From Sapria himalayana (taxonomy: Eukaryota; Streptophyta; Magnoliopsida; Malpighiales; Rafflesiaceae), in the NCBI GenBank assembly GCA_029783825.1, contig JAREIK010005785.1, positions 1 through 64,000 of the forward strand: 64,000 bases of DNA. Reading direction: 5' to 3'. Numbering within the stretch: position 1 is the stretch's first letter; each line of letters opens with the position of its first letter. Both the position numbers and the translations under genes were made by a program. Under the pieces are notes generated by a model that did no database searches, had not been told where the DNA came from, and saw only the letters and a program-made list of their open reading frames with translations. Positions 38,101 to 51,744 of the stretch are shown here, one piece after another.

Positions 38101-39954
38101 GACATATAGATAGAAAGATATATAGATAGAAAGATATATAGATATATAAATATAGAAATAGATTGATAGTTTGAGTGAGAGATTGATAGATTGATTGATA
38201 GACTGATTGATAGACTAATTTGTATACAAATAGATAAATAGATAGATAGATAAAAAGCTAGACTATTAGATAGAAAAAAAGATAGATAGATAGATTTATA
38301 GACAGAATGATAGACACATTGAAAGATAGATTTATAAATTGATTGTAAAATATATAGATAGATAGATACATATTCAAATAGATTAATAGATAGATAAAAA
38401 GAAAGATAGACAGACATACAGAAAGATAGATATAAAGAAAGATAGATAGATAGATAGATAGACAGGTTGATTGATACATACATAGATAGATAGAGAGATA
38501 GATTAATAGATTGTATATAGATAGAAGGATAGTTAGATAGATAAATTGATTGATTGAAAGATAGATTGATTGATTGATTGATAGACAGATTGATTGTTCG
38601 ATTGATACACAGATTGATAGATAGATTGAAAGAGAGATGACAAACAAATAGCTTACAAGAAAGAAAGATAGATATATATAGAGATAGATAGATAGACAAC
38701 TAGATAGATAGAAAGATAGATAGTTAGAAAAATAGATATATAGTCATATAGATAGACATATAGAGTCATAGAAAAATAGACAGATAGATAAACAAATAGA
38801 TAGATAAATAGTTAGATAGATAGATAGATAGATTGGTTGATTGATTGATTGATTGACACAGATTGATAGGCAGATAGATACAAACATTGATAAATAGATA
38901 GATAGATTGATTAATTAATTGATTGATTGTTTGATATATAGAAAGATAGACAAATAGACAAACAGATAGATAGATAGATAGATAGATAGATACATAGAGA
39001 GAAAGATTGATAGAAAGACAAATAGATATACAGATAGATATATAGATACATACATAGATTTATAGTTTGATTGAGAGATTGATAGATAGATTGATAAGCC
39101 GATACATAGACAGATAGATAGACAAATAGATATACATATAGATAGATATATTGCTAGACTGATAGATAGATAGATTTATAGATCGAATAATAGAAAGATT
39201 GATAAAAAGATTAATAGACAGATTGATAGATAGATTGATAAAAAGATTAATAGATAAATAGATTCATAGTTAAATAGAGAGAAAGATATATAGATAGATA
39301 GATAGATAGACAGACAGATAGAGAGCTAGATAAATAGATAGATAGATAGACAGATAGATTGAAAGATAGATAAATACATAGACAGATTGATTGACAGACA
39401 GGCAGACAGACGGATAGATATATAGATAGACATATTGATAGGTAGATTGATAGGTCATTAATACACAGATTGATAGACATATTGATAGACAGATAGATAG
39501 ATAAACAGATTGAGAGATATATAGATATCTATATATATATAGATATAGACATGAAGATAGATAGATAGATAGATAGATATACTTATAGAAAGATAGATAC
39601 ATAGTCATATTGGTCGATTTATAGACTGATAAATATATAGATAGATAGATATAAAAATAAAAAGATTGATTGATAGAAAGATAGATTGATTGATTGATAG
39701 ATTGATACATTGACACATAGATTTATAGATAGATTTATATAAACATTGATACATAGACAGATTGATTGATTGATTGAATAAATGATTGATAGATAGACAG
39801 ATAGACAGACATATAGATTGATAGATATATTTATTGATTGAATGGTTGATTGAGAAATTGATAGATAGATAAACAGATAGATTGATAGATTGATAGATAG
39901 ATTGATAAACAAATTGATAGACAAATTAATAGACAAATTGATAGACAAATTGAT

Positions 39955-39993
39955 ATACAAATAGATATATATATATATACACACACACACACA
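39955..39993 (+). repeat. (TA)n(CA)n microsatellite
   Basis: GATATATATATATATAC then CACACACACACAC inside array 5. Same TA-to-CA arrangement as at 35110. Confidence 0.85.
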
Positions 39994-41574
39994 TAGATAG
40001 ATAGGTAGATAGTTAGATAGATAGATAGACACATAGATAGATTGGTAGATAGATAGATTTATAGATTGATAGATATATAGACATATAAATAGATAGAAAG
40101 ATAGAGATATTACTAGATAGATAAATAAATAAATTGATAGACAGATAGATAAACAGATATATAGACGATTATATAGATAGATAAATAGTTAGATAGAAAG
40201 ATAAATAGATAGATAGATAGCTATATACACAGACATATAAATAGAATGAAAGTTTGATAGATAGACAGATTGATATACATATAGATAGATGTATAGATAT
40301 ACATATAGATATACATATAGATATACATATAGATATACAAATAGATAGATAGATAGATTGATTGATAGATTGATTGATTGACACAAGATAGACAGATATA
40401 TACATATATAAATAGATAGATAGACATAGATAGACAGATAGATTAACAAATAGATATATAGATAAATAGATAGATAAATATATAGAGAGTCTGGATAGAT
40501 TGATAGACATATTTCTAGATAGTTAGATAGATTGATAGATTGATAGATAGATAGAGAGATAAATAGATATATAGATAAAAAATAGATAGATAGATTCATA
40601 GTATAATAGATAGACAGATTGAAAGAAATAATGATAGTCAGATAAATAAATAGATAGTTTGCTATATAGATAGATAGTTAGAAAGATATATAGAATGATA
40701 GACATGTTGATAGAAAGATTCATAGACAGATTGATAGATTGATTGGTAGTCAGATTGATAGACAGAATGAGAGACAGATTGATAGATGATTGATCAACAG
40801 ATAGATATATAGATAGATAGATAGATTTATAGATAGATTTAAAGATAAATTAATAGATTGATTGACAGACAGATTGATAAATATATAGATAAATACATAG
40901 ATAGATAGTTAGTTAGTTAGATATATACACAAATAAATAGATTGATAGATAGACTAATATATATACATATAGATAGATAGATTATTAGATAGACAGACAG
41001 ATTGATAGATAATTAGACAGATAGATTGACAGATTGATATATAAATAGATAGATTGATAGAAAATGAGATAAATAAAAAGATATATTTATAGATAGATAG
41101 ACAGAAAGATAGATTGAAAGATAAAAGATTGACAGATAGATAGGTAGATTGACAGATAGATAGGTAGATAGATAGATAGATAGATATACAAATAGATAGA
41201 CAGAAAGATTGATAGAATGATAAATAAATAAACATAAAGTAGACACGTAGTTAAAGAGATATATAAATAGATAGACAGAAATATAAATAGATAGATAAAT
41301 AAATTTTTAAATTTATAGACAAATAGATAGATAAATAGATAGATAGATAGATATATATATATATATACAAATAGATATATTAATAAGTAGTCAGATAGAA
41401 ATATAGTTAAATAGATTGAGAGATAGACAGATAGATTGATAGATATATAGATAGAAAGGTAGAAATATAGATAGATATATAGATATACAGATAGATTGAT
41501 TGATTGATTGACAGATTAATAGATAGATTGATAGCTTGATTGATAGACATATAGATAGATAGATAGATAGACAT

Positions 41575-41830
41575 AATGATAGATTAATTGATTGACAGAT
41601 CGATATATTGATTTATACACATATTGATAGAAAGATTGCTAGACTAATTGATAGACTGATTGATATATAGATTGATAGACAAATTTAAAGACATTTAAAT
41701 TACTAATTGTTAGACAAATTGATAGACAAATAGATAGAGAGATATATAGATAGATAGAAATATAGATTAATACATATTTAGATATATAGATAGATAGATA
41801 GATAAATAAATAAACTGATAGTTAGATAGA
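41575..41830 (-). repeat. Long-period duplication within array 5, copy 1
   Basis: Shares ordered landmarks with 43205-43460 (offset about 1630 bp): CATAATGATAGATTAATTGA, AAAGACATTTAAAT versus TAGGCATTTAAAT, and ATATTTAGATATATAGAT followed by AAATAAACTGATAG. Confidence 0.75.
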
Positions 41831-42209
41831 TCGATAGATAGATAGATAAATAGATAGACATCTATATATAGATAGATAGATATAGCCAGATAAATAGATA
41901 GTTAGATAGACTTATCAGATAGAAAGATATAAAGAAAATAGATAGATAGATAAAAAGATATATAGATAAACTGACTTATAGATAGATAGATATATAGATA
42001 AATAGTAGATAGAAACATAGATAGATAGACATATCTATAGACAAAATGATATTACAGATTGATAGATAGACAGACATACATACATACATACAGATTGACA
42101 GATATATTTATATATATAGGCATATAGATAGAGAGATAGATCGATAGATAGACAGATAGATTAATAGATAGATATAAAGATAGATCGATAGATAGTATGA
42201 GAGATAGAA

Positions 42210-42211
<2 letters not shown>

Positions 42212-42254
<43 letters not shown>
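42212..42254 (+). repeat. (AT)n run
   Basis: About 42 bp of alternating AT in array 5. Shorter runs follow at 42318-42336 and 42410-42440. Confidence 0.92.
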
Positions 42255-42256
<2 letters not shown>

Positions 42257-43204
42257 ATAGATAAATAAATAGACAAATAGATAGATAGATAGTCACAAAA
42301 ATAGAAAAAAAGATAGACATATATATATATATATAGATAAATAAATAGGCAAATAGATAGATAGAAAGTCACATAGATAGAGAGATAGATAGAGAGATAG
42401 ATAGACAGATATATATATATATATAAATATATATATATAGCTAGCTTGCTAGATAGATACACAGACAGATAAATAGATAGATATATAAATAGAATGATAG
42501 ACATATTGATAGAAAGATTGAGACTACTTGGTAAACAGATTAATAGACATAATGAAAGAGAAATTGATAGATTGATTGTTCGACAGATAGATAGATAGAT
42601 AGAAATATATATTTATAGACAAATTAATAGATAACTTAATAGATTGATTTACACATTAATTGACAAATATAAAGATAAATAGATAGATAGATAGATTGTT
42701 AGTAAGATATATATGTAAATAAATAGATCGATAAATAGACTAATAGATATACATATTGATAGACAGATTATTATACAGATAGACAGAAAGATAGATTGAT
42801 TGATAGATAAATAGATAGATTGATAAAATTAGAGATAAAAAAAGATATATATATATATATATATAGACAGAAAGATAGAAGATTTACAGATAGATCTAAA
42901 AATAGATAGATAGATCGATAGATAGATAAATAAATAAACATATAGATAGACACAGTTAAATAGATCAAAAGATAGATAGACAAATATATAGATAAATATA
43001 TAGATACATAAATACATAGACAGATATATACATAAATAGATAAACAAATAGATAAATTAATAAGTATTCAAATAGATATATAGTTTGAGAGATAGACATA
43101 TAGATATATAGAAACACAGAAATATAGATAGATATATATACAAATAGATAGATGGATTGGCAGATAGATAGATAGATAGATTAATAGATAGATTGATAGA
43201 TAGA

Positions 43205-43460
43205 CATAATGATAGATTAATTGATTGAGAGATTGATTAATAGACTTATAGACATAATGATATATAGATTGATATATTGATAGACAAATTTATAGGCATT
43301 TAAATGACAAATTGATAGACAAATTGATAGACAAATAAATAAAAAGATATATAGACAGATAGAAATACAGATTAATAAATATTTAGATATATAGATACAT
43401 AGATAGATAGACAGATAAATAAACTGATAGATAGATAGATCGATATATAGACAAATAGAA
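43205..43460 (-). repeat. Long-period duplication within array 5, copy 2
   Basis: Second copy of 41575-41830. Confidence 0.75.
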
Positions 43461-43849
43461 TATAGGTATATAGATAGATAGACATACAGATAGTTGATAA
43501 ATATATAGACATATAGATAGACAAATAGAAATAAAATAGATAGACAAATAGAAAAAAAATAGATATACAAATAGAAAGACAAATAGATAGACATATGGAT
43601 ATATAGATATTTAGATATACAGATAAACAATAGATAGATACACAGATAGATAGACATATCAATAGACAAATAGATATATAGATAGATAGACAGACTTGAT
43701 AGATAGACAAACAGACAGACAGATAGATAGAGATATATATATATTTATATATAAAAAGAGAGAGAAAGATTGATAAATATATGGATAGATTATTAGATAG
43801 ATATACAGATAGATAGACAAATAGATAGATAATGAGATAGATAGATAGA

Positions 43850-43890
43850 TAGACACACACACACACACACATACATACATACATATAGAT
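43850..43890 (+). repeat. (CA)n(CATA)n microsatellite
   Basis: ACACACACACACACACAC followed by CATACATACATACATA. Confidence 0.9.
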
Positions 43891-43971
43891 AGATAGATAT
43901 ACAAATATATTGATAGATACATAAATATACAAATAGATAGATAGATAGTCACATAGATAGAGATATAGATA

Positions 43972-43973
<2 letters not shown>

Positions 43974-44014
<41 letters not shown>
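43974..44014 (+). repeat. (AT)n run
   Basis: About 40 bp of alternating AT in array 5, followed by GCTAG as at 42440. Confidence 0.92.
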
Positions 44015-44016
<2 letters not shown>

Positions 44017-46295
44017 CTAGTTTGATAGATAGACAGATAGACAGAAAGATATATATATATATAAAGATAGCTAGTCATGAAAGATTGATGGATAGATAGA
44101 CATACAGCCAAAAAATAGACAATCAAATTAGTAAATAGATAGATAGATAGATAGACTGATAAACAGATAGACAATCAGTCAGTCACTTAGTTTGCTAAGC
44201 TGGCAGATAGTTAGGTAGGCAGACAGAAAGACAAATAGAGAGACAGATAAACAAACAAATAGACAAACTTACAGACAGACAACAAATATATAGATAGATA
44301 GACTGTTAGATAAATAAATAGATAGACAGAAATAAAGAAGGATACACAGATTTATAATCAGATTAATAGATAGATTATTAGACAAATAGATAGACAGATA
44401 TATATATATATAGACATATAGATATACATAAAGATAGACAAAAAGATATACACAAAGATAGACAAATATATAAATAGATTGATAGATAGAATCATAGATT
44501 GATAAATTAATAGATATATAGACAAATAAGTATATAGATAGATAGACATAAAGATAGATAGATAGATAGATAAATAGTCACATAAATAGATAGATAGATA
44601 GATAGATATATATATATATATATATATACAGATAGATTGATAGATAGATAGAAAGAATGATCGGTATATAGATAAATAGATATATCGATACATACACATA
44701 CATTCTTAGATAGAGAGACATATATATATATATATATATATAGACATATAGATAAACATAAAGATAGAAAGTTAGACAAATCAATTGATAGACAGATAGA
44801 CAGATAGACTGACTGATATATAGATAGATAGGTAGGTAGGTAGGTAGAAAGATAAAAATATAGAAAGAAAGAAAGATAGATAGATAGACATAAAGATATA
44901 CAGAAAGATCAACAAAAATATAGAGAGACAAACATATAGATTGATAGATCGATATATAGATATGTAGATAGATAAATAGATAGATATTCATATATATATA
45001 TATATTGATAGATAGATATATAGTTACACAAAGAGACTAATATTAGATAAACAACGCGACAAACAGTAAAATTGGCAGAAAGATATAAAGACAAAGATAA
45101 ATGGGGAGTTAGATAAAAAAATTGACAGATTAATAGACACCTTTATAAACACATAGATAGACATATCGATAGATAGATAGAATGATTGATAGATAGACAT
45201 ATTCATAGACATATTGAAAGACAAATTCATAGACAGATTGATAGATAGATTAAAAGAAAGGTAGATTGACAGAATGATAGTCATACAGATAGATAGATAA
45301 ATACACATATAGATTGATGATAGATAGACATATATATTGATAGATTATTATACAAATATATAGATAGATAGATATAGAAAAAGATAGTTAAATAGATAGT
45401 CTTAGAGATAGACAGATAGATTGATTTATAGATAAACAGATAGATATGTAGATATACAAAAAGATAGACATATAGATAGACATTTTAATAGATTGAAAAA
45501 TAGACATACAGACAAACAAATAGATAGTTAGATAGATATACAGATAGATAGACATAAAGATATATAGATTGTTAGACAAAGAGATTGATTGATAGTTAAA
45601 TGATAAATAGATTGGTAAGCAGATAGATTGACTGATAGGCAGACAGACATACAGATATATAGATATACAAAAGATAGATATATAAATAGACAGAAAGATA
45701 GACATATTGATAGATATAAAAATAAATAAATAGATAGAAAAATAGATAGGTAGATAGATATACATATAGATAGACAAATTGATAGACAAATAGATAGATT
45801 GATTAATATATAGAATGATATATAAATAGATAGACAGATAGATGGATAGATAGCTAGAAAAACATATATATAGGCAGATAGATAGATAGAAACATAAATA
45901 AATAGATAGATAGACAAATTATAGACATATTTATAGATAGATAGACAAATAGATAGATAGATTGATTGATAAATAGATAATAGATAGATAGTCATATAGA
46001 TATATAAAAAGATAGACAGGTAGATAGACGGAAAGATAGAAAAATAGATACATAGGTTGATATATAGATAGATAGATTGATTGATTGATAGATAGATAGA
46101 CAGATAGAAAGATAGATATACAAACTGATAGACAAATAGATATATTAATATACAGATAGATAGATAGACATATAGTAAACAGATAGATAGATAGATATAT
46201 TTACGAATAGATCGACAAATATATTCATAGATATATAGACAGATAGATAGACATATAAATAGATTTAAAGATAGACATATAGATACACAGATAGA

Positions 46296-46692
46296 TACTA
46301 CTAGAAATTATATGTTTAGTTATGAAAATTTAGTTAGGCAAATAATCCTTAGCTAATTTGTGAAGGATTATTTAAGGAATAGCAAGAGATGTTTGATTTT
46401 ACTTTGAATGAAAAGTTTGCAATAGATTTGTGATGGATTATAAATGGAAATTTTCTATTTAAAAATATCTCTAGCTAGTATGGCATAGATTTTGGCACAA
46501 AGAAAGGTGCTAAATTTAGCAACATCTTTAGAGCTGAATCTTCCCTAGTTAATTAGATCAAGATAAAATCCCTCACTAAATCATCATCTTGAAAATTTTT
46601 TTTACAATTATATATTTATAGCAAGTGATTAGTCCTTAAATAATAATTTTCACAAAATATTACATTTAGCTTTGGAATTTTTGCTAGCTATT
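46296..46692 (-). mobile_element. CACTA right-end fragment, copy 1
   Basis: Starts TACTACTAGAAATTATATG (CACTA-type terminus) and runs into the family's right subterminal region: GTTTAGTTATGAAAATTTAG, TCCTTAGCTAATTTGTGAAG, CAAGAGATGTTTGATTTTAC and ATTAGATCAAGATAAAATCC. About 400 bp in, satellite replaces the rest of the element. It matches 47629-48025 of element C, so it is a truncated or duplicated right end. Confidence 0.9.
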
Positions 46693-47136
46693 TATAGATA
46701 GACAAATAAATAAATAGATAGATAGACAAATTATAGACATATTTATAGATTGTTAGACAAATAGATAGATTGATTGATTGATAAATAGATAATAAATAGA
46801 TAGTCAGATAGATATTTACAAAGATAGATAGATAGATAGATAGATAAACGGAAAGATAGACAAATAGATAGACAGACAGACAAATAGATAGATAGATAGA
46901 TAGATCAATAGGTTGATAAACATATATACAAATAGAAAAATAGATATACAAACAGATAGATAGATATATTCAATATATAGACAAATAGATAGATAGATAT
47001 ATAGATAGATAAGCAAATAGATAGATTATTAATAGATAAATTGATAAATATATAGACAATTATATTCGTATATATATCGATAGAAAGATTGACATATAGA
47101 TTGATTGAAAGATAGACAGATAGATACATAGTCAGA
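46693..47136 (-). repeat. (GATA)n satellite, array 6
   Basis: GATA satellite between two right-end fragments. The stretch from about 46706 repeats 45894-46000 with an offset of about 812 bp, including TAGACAAATTATAGACATAT. Confidence 0.93.
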
Positions 47137-47462
47137 TACTAAAATAAATTGTTTGTTTAGCTATGAAAATTTACTTAGGGAAATAATCCCGAGCTAATTT
47201 GTGAGAAATTATCTAGGGAATAGCAAGACATGTTTAATTTTACTTTGAATGACAAATTTGTGATGGATTATAAATGGAAAATTTCTATTTAAAAATGTCC
47301 CTAGCTAATATTGTCATAGATTTTGGCACAAAGAATAGTGCTGGGTTTATCAATATCTTTAGAGATGAATCTTTCTTAACTAATTAGATCAAGATAAAAT
47401 CTCTCACTAAATCTTTATCTTGAAAATTCTTTTTGCAATTATATATTTATAGCAAGTGATTA
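47137..47462 (-). mobile_element. CACTA right-end fragment, copy 2
   Basis: Terminus decayed to TACTAAAATAAATTG. The rest matches copy 1 and element C (AGCTATGAAAATTTACTTAG, ATCCCGAGCTAATTTGTGAG, ATTAGATCAAGATAAAATCT). It is truncated after about 325 bp, where ATATTTATAG runs into GATA satellite. Confidence 0.88.
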
Positions 47463-47628
47463 TATATTTATAGACATATAGATAAACAAATAGATAGATA
47501 AATAGATAGACATATAGATAAACAAATATATATATATATATAGTTATATTGATAGATAGACAAATATATTCATAGATATATAGATAGATAGATAGACATA
47601 TATATAGATTTAAAGATAGGCAGATAGA
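47463..47628 (-). repeat. (GATA)n satellite, array 7
   Basis: The last 90 bp before element C (GACAAATATATTCATAGATA to AGATTTAAAGATAG) are nearly the same as the satellite just before right-end copy 1 at 46210-46290. Confidence 0.93.
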
Positions 47629-49080
47629 TACTACAAGAAATTATATGTTTAGCTACGAAAATTTAGCTAGGGAAATAAACCCTAGCTAATTTGTGAGGGA
47701 TTAGCTAGGGAATAGTAAGAGATGTTTGATTTTGGTTTGAATGAAAAATTTGTTATGAATTTGTGATGGATTATAAATGGAAATTTTCTATATATAAATA
47801 TCCCTAGTTAATATTATCATATATTTTGGTACAAAGAATGGTGATAAATTTAGCAATATCTTTAGAGATGAATCTTCCCTAGCTAATTAGATCAAGATAA
47901 AATTCCTCGCTAAATCATTATCTTAAAAATTCTTTTTACAATTATATATTTATAGACAGCGATTAGTCCTTAAATAATAAATTTCACAAAATATACACAT
48001 TTAGCTTTGGAATTTTTTCTAGCTATTTACTTCAAGATTATTTCTGTTGTTAATCTATAATGAATTATTATATATATATATATTATTTGTTTTAATATGT
48101 GATATATTTTTGTATATTAAATGTTCGTCATGGTATATGGATTATGGATCCTTGATAGATGCATTCTCCTCATATAATTATAAAAATAAGATATTATAAA
48201 TAAATAATTACAAAAATATAAAAATACGAATAAACATTTATATTAATAAAGCCTAAATTAACTATTTGTTGGATTATAAAATTTTAAAAATATTTAAAAA
48301 ACAATATTTGATTTAATTAATAATGATTTTTAAATATATGTTTTAATAAAAACATAAAATAATTAATTCTTTTATTATAAACTATTTTTAAAATTTTTGA
48401 ATTAATAAATGAACGTACATAATTATTTGTATTAATAAAAAACTACAATTCTAATTTGTATGATTATAAAAAAAATATTTACAAAAAAACTGAAATAATG
48501 GATAAACATGTAATTATTTATATTAATAAAACTTAAAAAAATATTTTTATGATTATAGGAATCTTTTAAAAAAATATTTACAAAAATATATGAATTATTA
48601 AAAGAACACTTCAAGTGTTATAAAAAATATCTCTATGTGCTTATTAAAAAAACACTTTAAGTATTTTTTTAGAGATTCAAAAATTTTTTTAAAAAATTAC
48701 TAATGATATTTTTTTGTCCTAAAAATACAAAAAATAATTTTGTCTTATTAACACAATTAAAGAGTGCTACCAAACTAACCCTATGTTGATTTGAATTCAA
48801 GTTTTATTTTTAACCCTACTTAAATTTATAACAAGTAAACCATTATGTAATATTTTTAATATTAACTTTTTTATATTCCATTCTTAATAAATAATAAATA
48901 AATCTTTTTATTATCTTCTCATTTTATGTTAATTTAGGATTTTTATAAATTATAAAATATATCAAATAATATGAAATTTTATGCCTATAAATTTATTTCA
49001 TATTATATTCATAAAAATATATGAATTCATTAAAATTTATAATTATTATATATATATTATTTATTTATTTTATGATTATA
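47629..49080 (-). other. Element C right arm
   Basis: Non-coding AT-rich arm shared with A, B and D. Landmarks are the AGCTAGGGAAATAAACCC subterminal part, ATTTAGCTTTGGAATTTTTT near 48000, and CTATGTTGATTTGAATTC near 48781, the inverse of the 26655 block in A. No gene. Confidence 0.8.
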
Positions 49081-49269
49081 AATAAAATCCTAAAAGTCAC
49101 TTATGTTCACTATTCATCACAATTCCTTTCGGGAGAGGAATTATGATGAACACAGTTTGATTCCATGCTTCTGTAATCTTCAACAACATTCCCTATCTGT
49201 ATGTATTAATCCATGATTCCATGCTTGACTATCATAATTTGATATATGATTTGCTACAGCTTTTCAACC

Positions 49270-49905
49270 TGATAAAAGAAATCCTAGGATTTGAATTATT
49301 AACATCATTTAGGATCGCACTTGTATCACTATCTGATGACTCACTCTTCAACTCATTTCCATATAGTTTTGAAAAAGACCCTCCCCCTTATTGAACAAGC
49401 TACTACTCTCCATGTTTTTAGTGTTGACCTATGCCTTCAATTCCCTAATCTATTTTATCAAGGCTTCATGATAATGATTACAGATTTCATAATTGAGCTT
49501 CAGTGAGTCATAATTTGCTTTCAAGAGGCCATAATCTCCTCTAATTGCTTGGTTTTCCACCTAGCATGGTAGTTTTGAAACCAAACAGCTATTTGTCTTG
49601 GCTGCAAGCCAAGTTCATGAGCCAGTTTGTTTTTCCTCTCTGGTTCAAGCTTGTTCTCCACTTCAAAGTTCTTATCCACCGCTTTCACTTGATCTATTGT
49701 TAAGCATCTCTTATTTTCTCCACTCCAATTTCTTAAGACTTCTAAACATTCTTCTTCATCAAATCCATCAAAAAAATTGGTATTCTTTTCTATAAACATG
49801 ATTGTTGCTGTTGTTGCTTTTTTAACTAGAAACATTTTCCTCTGCTATAGATGGGCATACTGAAATGAAAGCACGGGGGGAATTAGAGCTGGAAAATATT
49901 TTCAT
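49270..49905 (-). pseudogene. HD-Zip class I homeobox transcription factor (ATHB5/6/16-like), captured and broken
   Basis: HD-Zip I proteins are plant nuclear transcription factors that bind CAAT(A/T)ATTG as leucine-zipper dimers, often in ABA or light responses. On the - strand, ATG at 49905 opens an N-terminus of the ATHB6 type (MKIFSSSNSPRAFISVCPS, then [10 protein letters not shown]). The homeodomain follows ([44 protein letters not shown]). Then comes the zipper ([16 protein letters not shown], frame +1) and a late acidic motif SDSDTSAILN near 49300. Lesions are a TAA near 49827, a frameshift at the T7 run near 49770, a one-base deletion near 49540, two TAG codons at about 49445-49475 and another frame change near 49345. 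The usual WFQNRRARWK is [10 protein letters not shown], losing two DNA-contact arginines. No intron interrupts the homeodomain-zipper region. Confidence 0.93.
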
Positions 49906-51446
49906 TATTGGAAAGAAATGAAACACCACTAAACCATATCTAGGCAAAATCGAAGGGTGTGATTAGGGGAGCACTGGGCATTATTTTTAAAGCAAGAATG
50001 ATAAGGCATGACATTTATCTTGCCTCATTGTTCACAGAAGTTTTCGTGCACAAAGGCAGACAAGTGCATTGTAAATAACTTGTACAACCACGTCCTCTTG
50101 TCCATTCTATATTTCTTCATTTTTTTTCCTTTCTGCTCACTCTATGTCCATCTAAATTAGGAAAAAAAAATGGATCGATGGAGATAATAGTAGTAAAAAA
50201 ACATGCTGGAAAATCTGTAGGCTCTGCTATGTCTAGCCTCTAGAGATAGTAGTAGCAAGGAGGGACATTATTCTTGTTATTTGTAAGTGATAATCACTAT
50301 ATGGATCTCTTTTTGCTACATACAATCATCACGATCAACTAAACTAATTTTGAAATATTGTTGAACTAGAATAATTTGGTTTACCTTTTATTAAACACCA
50401 CCTAATAATTTTTGCAAATTAAAAAGATATGGCACACTTCTATTCGGTTGATATATTTTTATCAAGATGTAAGTTCAAATCAATAATTTAATAACTATTA
50501 TTTACCATATAATGATGGAAGTTCAACTATAAATGGCAAGCTATTGAAGAACGGCATGCCCTAGAAGTGAAGTTGTTCGGAAATGCCCTACTCACACAGA
50601 GTAGTAGGTCATTTTTATTTTTTATTATCTTGTTACTTTTTTTCCAATTTCTTTTCTCATAGATGTGTATTCTTCACAGCCATGGGTTTTGCTCATGTTC
50701 CACTATTTGAAGTTGCTTCTGTATTGTGATCTCTTTGTAGTGCTCATTCGTGGAGTATCATAACTACAAATTTGTATACCAGTGCTATGCATCTTTATTT
50801 ATCCAGATTGGCGTTGACAATGATGGAGTAAGTTCCTATCCCATCTACAATATTGTACATAAGATATATTTCAAGTGTGTGTTATTCTAAATCATGTTGA
50901 GCTAAATCAATTTGTTTTGTTTATTTGTTTTTTATTATTTTTTTTGCTATTAAATGAGCAATGATATTAGTGAGTAGAATCATACATGTTGCAGAATGAG
51001 TTTGTGATTTTAGAATTCATACATATATTAGTTAAAAAAATGGATCGTCATTTTGGGAATGCAGTAGAATTTAATTGCAATACAATGAACTTATCTGCCT
51101 CATCATTCAATTCTTCACATGTAGTAATTTAACTTAGTTTTCTTTTGAATTTCGATTTCTTAATTGTCAATGTGATCTCGACATCATGTTCCATTTTGAA
51201 AAGGCACATTTTATGTTGGATGAGAGGGTCATGAATGGAGCAACATTAACACTATGAGGAGCTCATTGAATAACTATATACAAACTAGAAACATATCTCA
51301 ACAAAAAAAACATAATCAAGCATTATATTTTTTTAATCCGTGATAACTTCTAAGGTAACGCATAATTCTAAAATGTCTTCTTTCTTTTTATCAAAAAATT
51401 TTAGGTGCTAATTGTTGTTTGGACTATTTATGCATCTCTTATAGAT
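49906..51446. other. Element C interior, no gene recognised
   Basis: Less AT-biased than the arms but without a convincing frame. The part next to the HD-Zip pseudogene (49906-50300) is upstream in its sense and could be captured promoter or leader. The stretch 50640-51260 has short open patches with many stops; nothing is identifiable. Confidence 0.5.
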
Positions 51447-51715
51447 GATTCTACTTTTAAGAATACATCACAGAAACTTAGTGCAATTCATTGGATATTG
51501 TCAAGAGGGTGGTAATATGCTTGTTTATGAGTTCGTGCACAATAGCACAATGAAAAAGCATATTTATAGTAACTCAAATCTTATATAAAGTTCAATCGAT
51601 ACCAACTGAGGCACTCATTAATGCATGTAATGTTGATAAGCTAGTTCACCAATAGAGAATGTAACAATTGGATCAAGTGGCTCGAGATTGTAGATGATAC
51701 TGCAAAAGGTGTTTT
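51447..51715 (+). pseudogene. LRR receptor-like kinase fragment, captured
   Basis: Two stretches of a plant Ser/Thr receptor kinase N-lobe and hinge. 51447-51566 reads LLLRIHHRNLVQFIGYCQEG then NMLVYEFVHNSTMKKHIY, the classic 'LVYEF' hinge region. 51655-51715 reads NNWIKWLEIVDDTAKGV, which in the family directly precedes the catalytic loop. Between them about 90 bp lacks homology and may be an intron or insertion. The catalytic loop (HRDLK), the activation segment and the ATP-binding Lys are absent. The nearest family by eye is the At1g67720-type LRR-RLK group. It is on the opposite strand to the HD-Zip pseudogene, so the two are separate acquisitions or rearranged. Confidence 0.85.
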
Positions 51716-51744
51716 TTAAAGTTCTTATTAGTGTTTGATTTATT

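Larger units (their letters stand above)
28737..46295 (-). repeat. (GATA)n satellite, array 5, about 17.5 kb
   Basis: The longest satellite block, GATA on the + strand throughout, with variants GACA, AATA and TTGA (the last giving ATTGATAG stretches, for example 30060-30330). All long - strand frames are the Ser-Ile-Tyr-Leu artefact. No gene or RNA was found. Segmental duplications and microsatellite patches inside are listed separately. Confidence 0.97.

Noticed and set aside
49598..49795. 65-codon + strand open frame
   Set aside because: Antisense shadow of the HD-Zip pseudogene; the - strand reading has the homeodomain.
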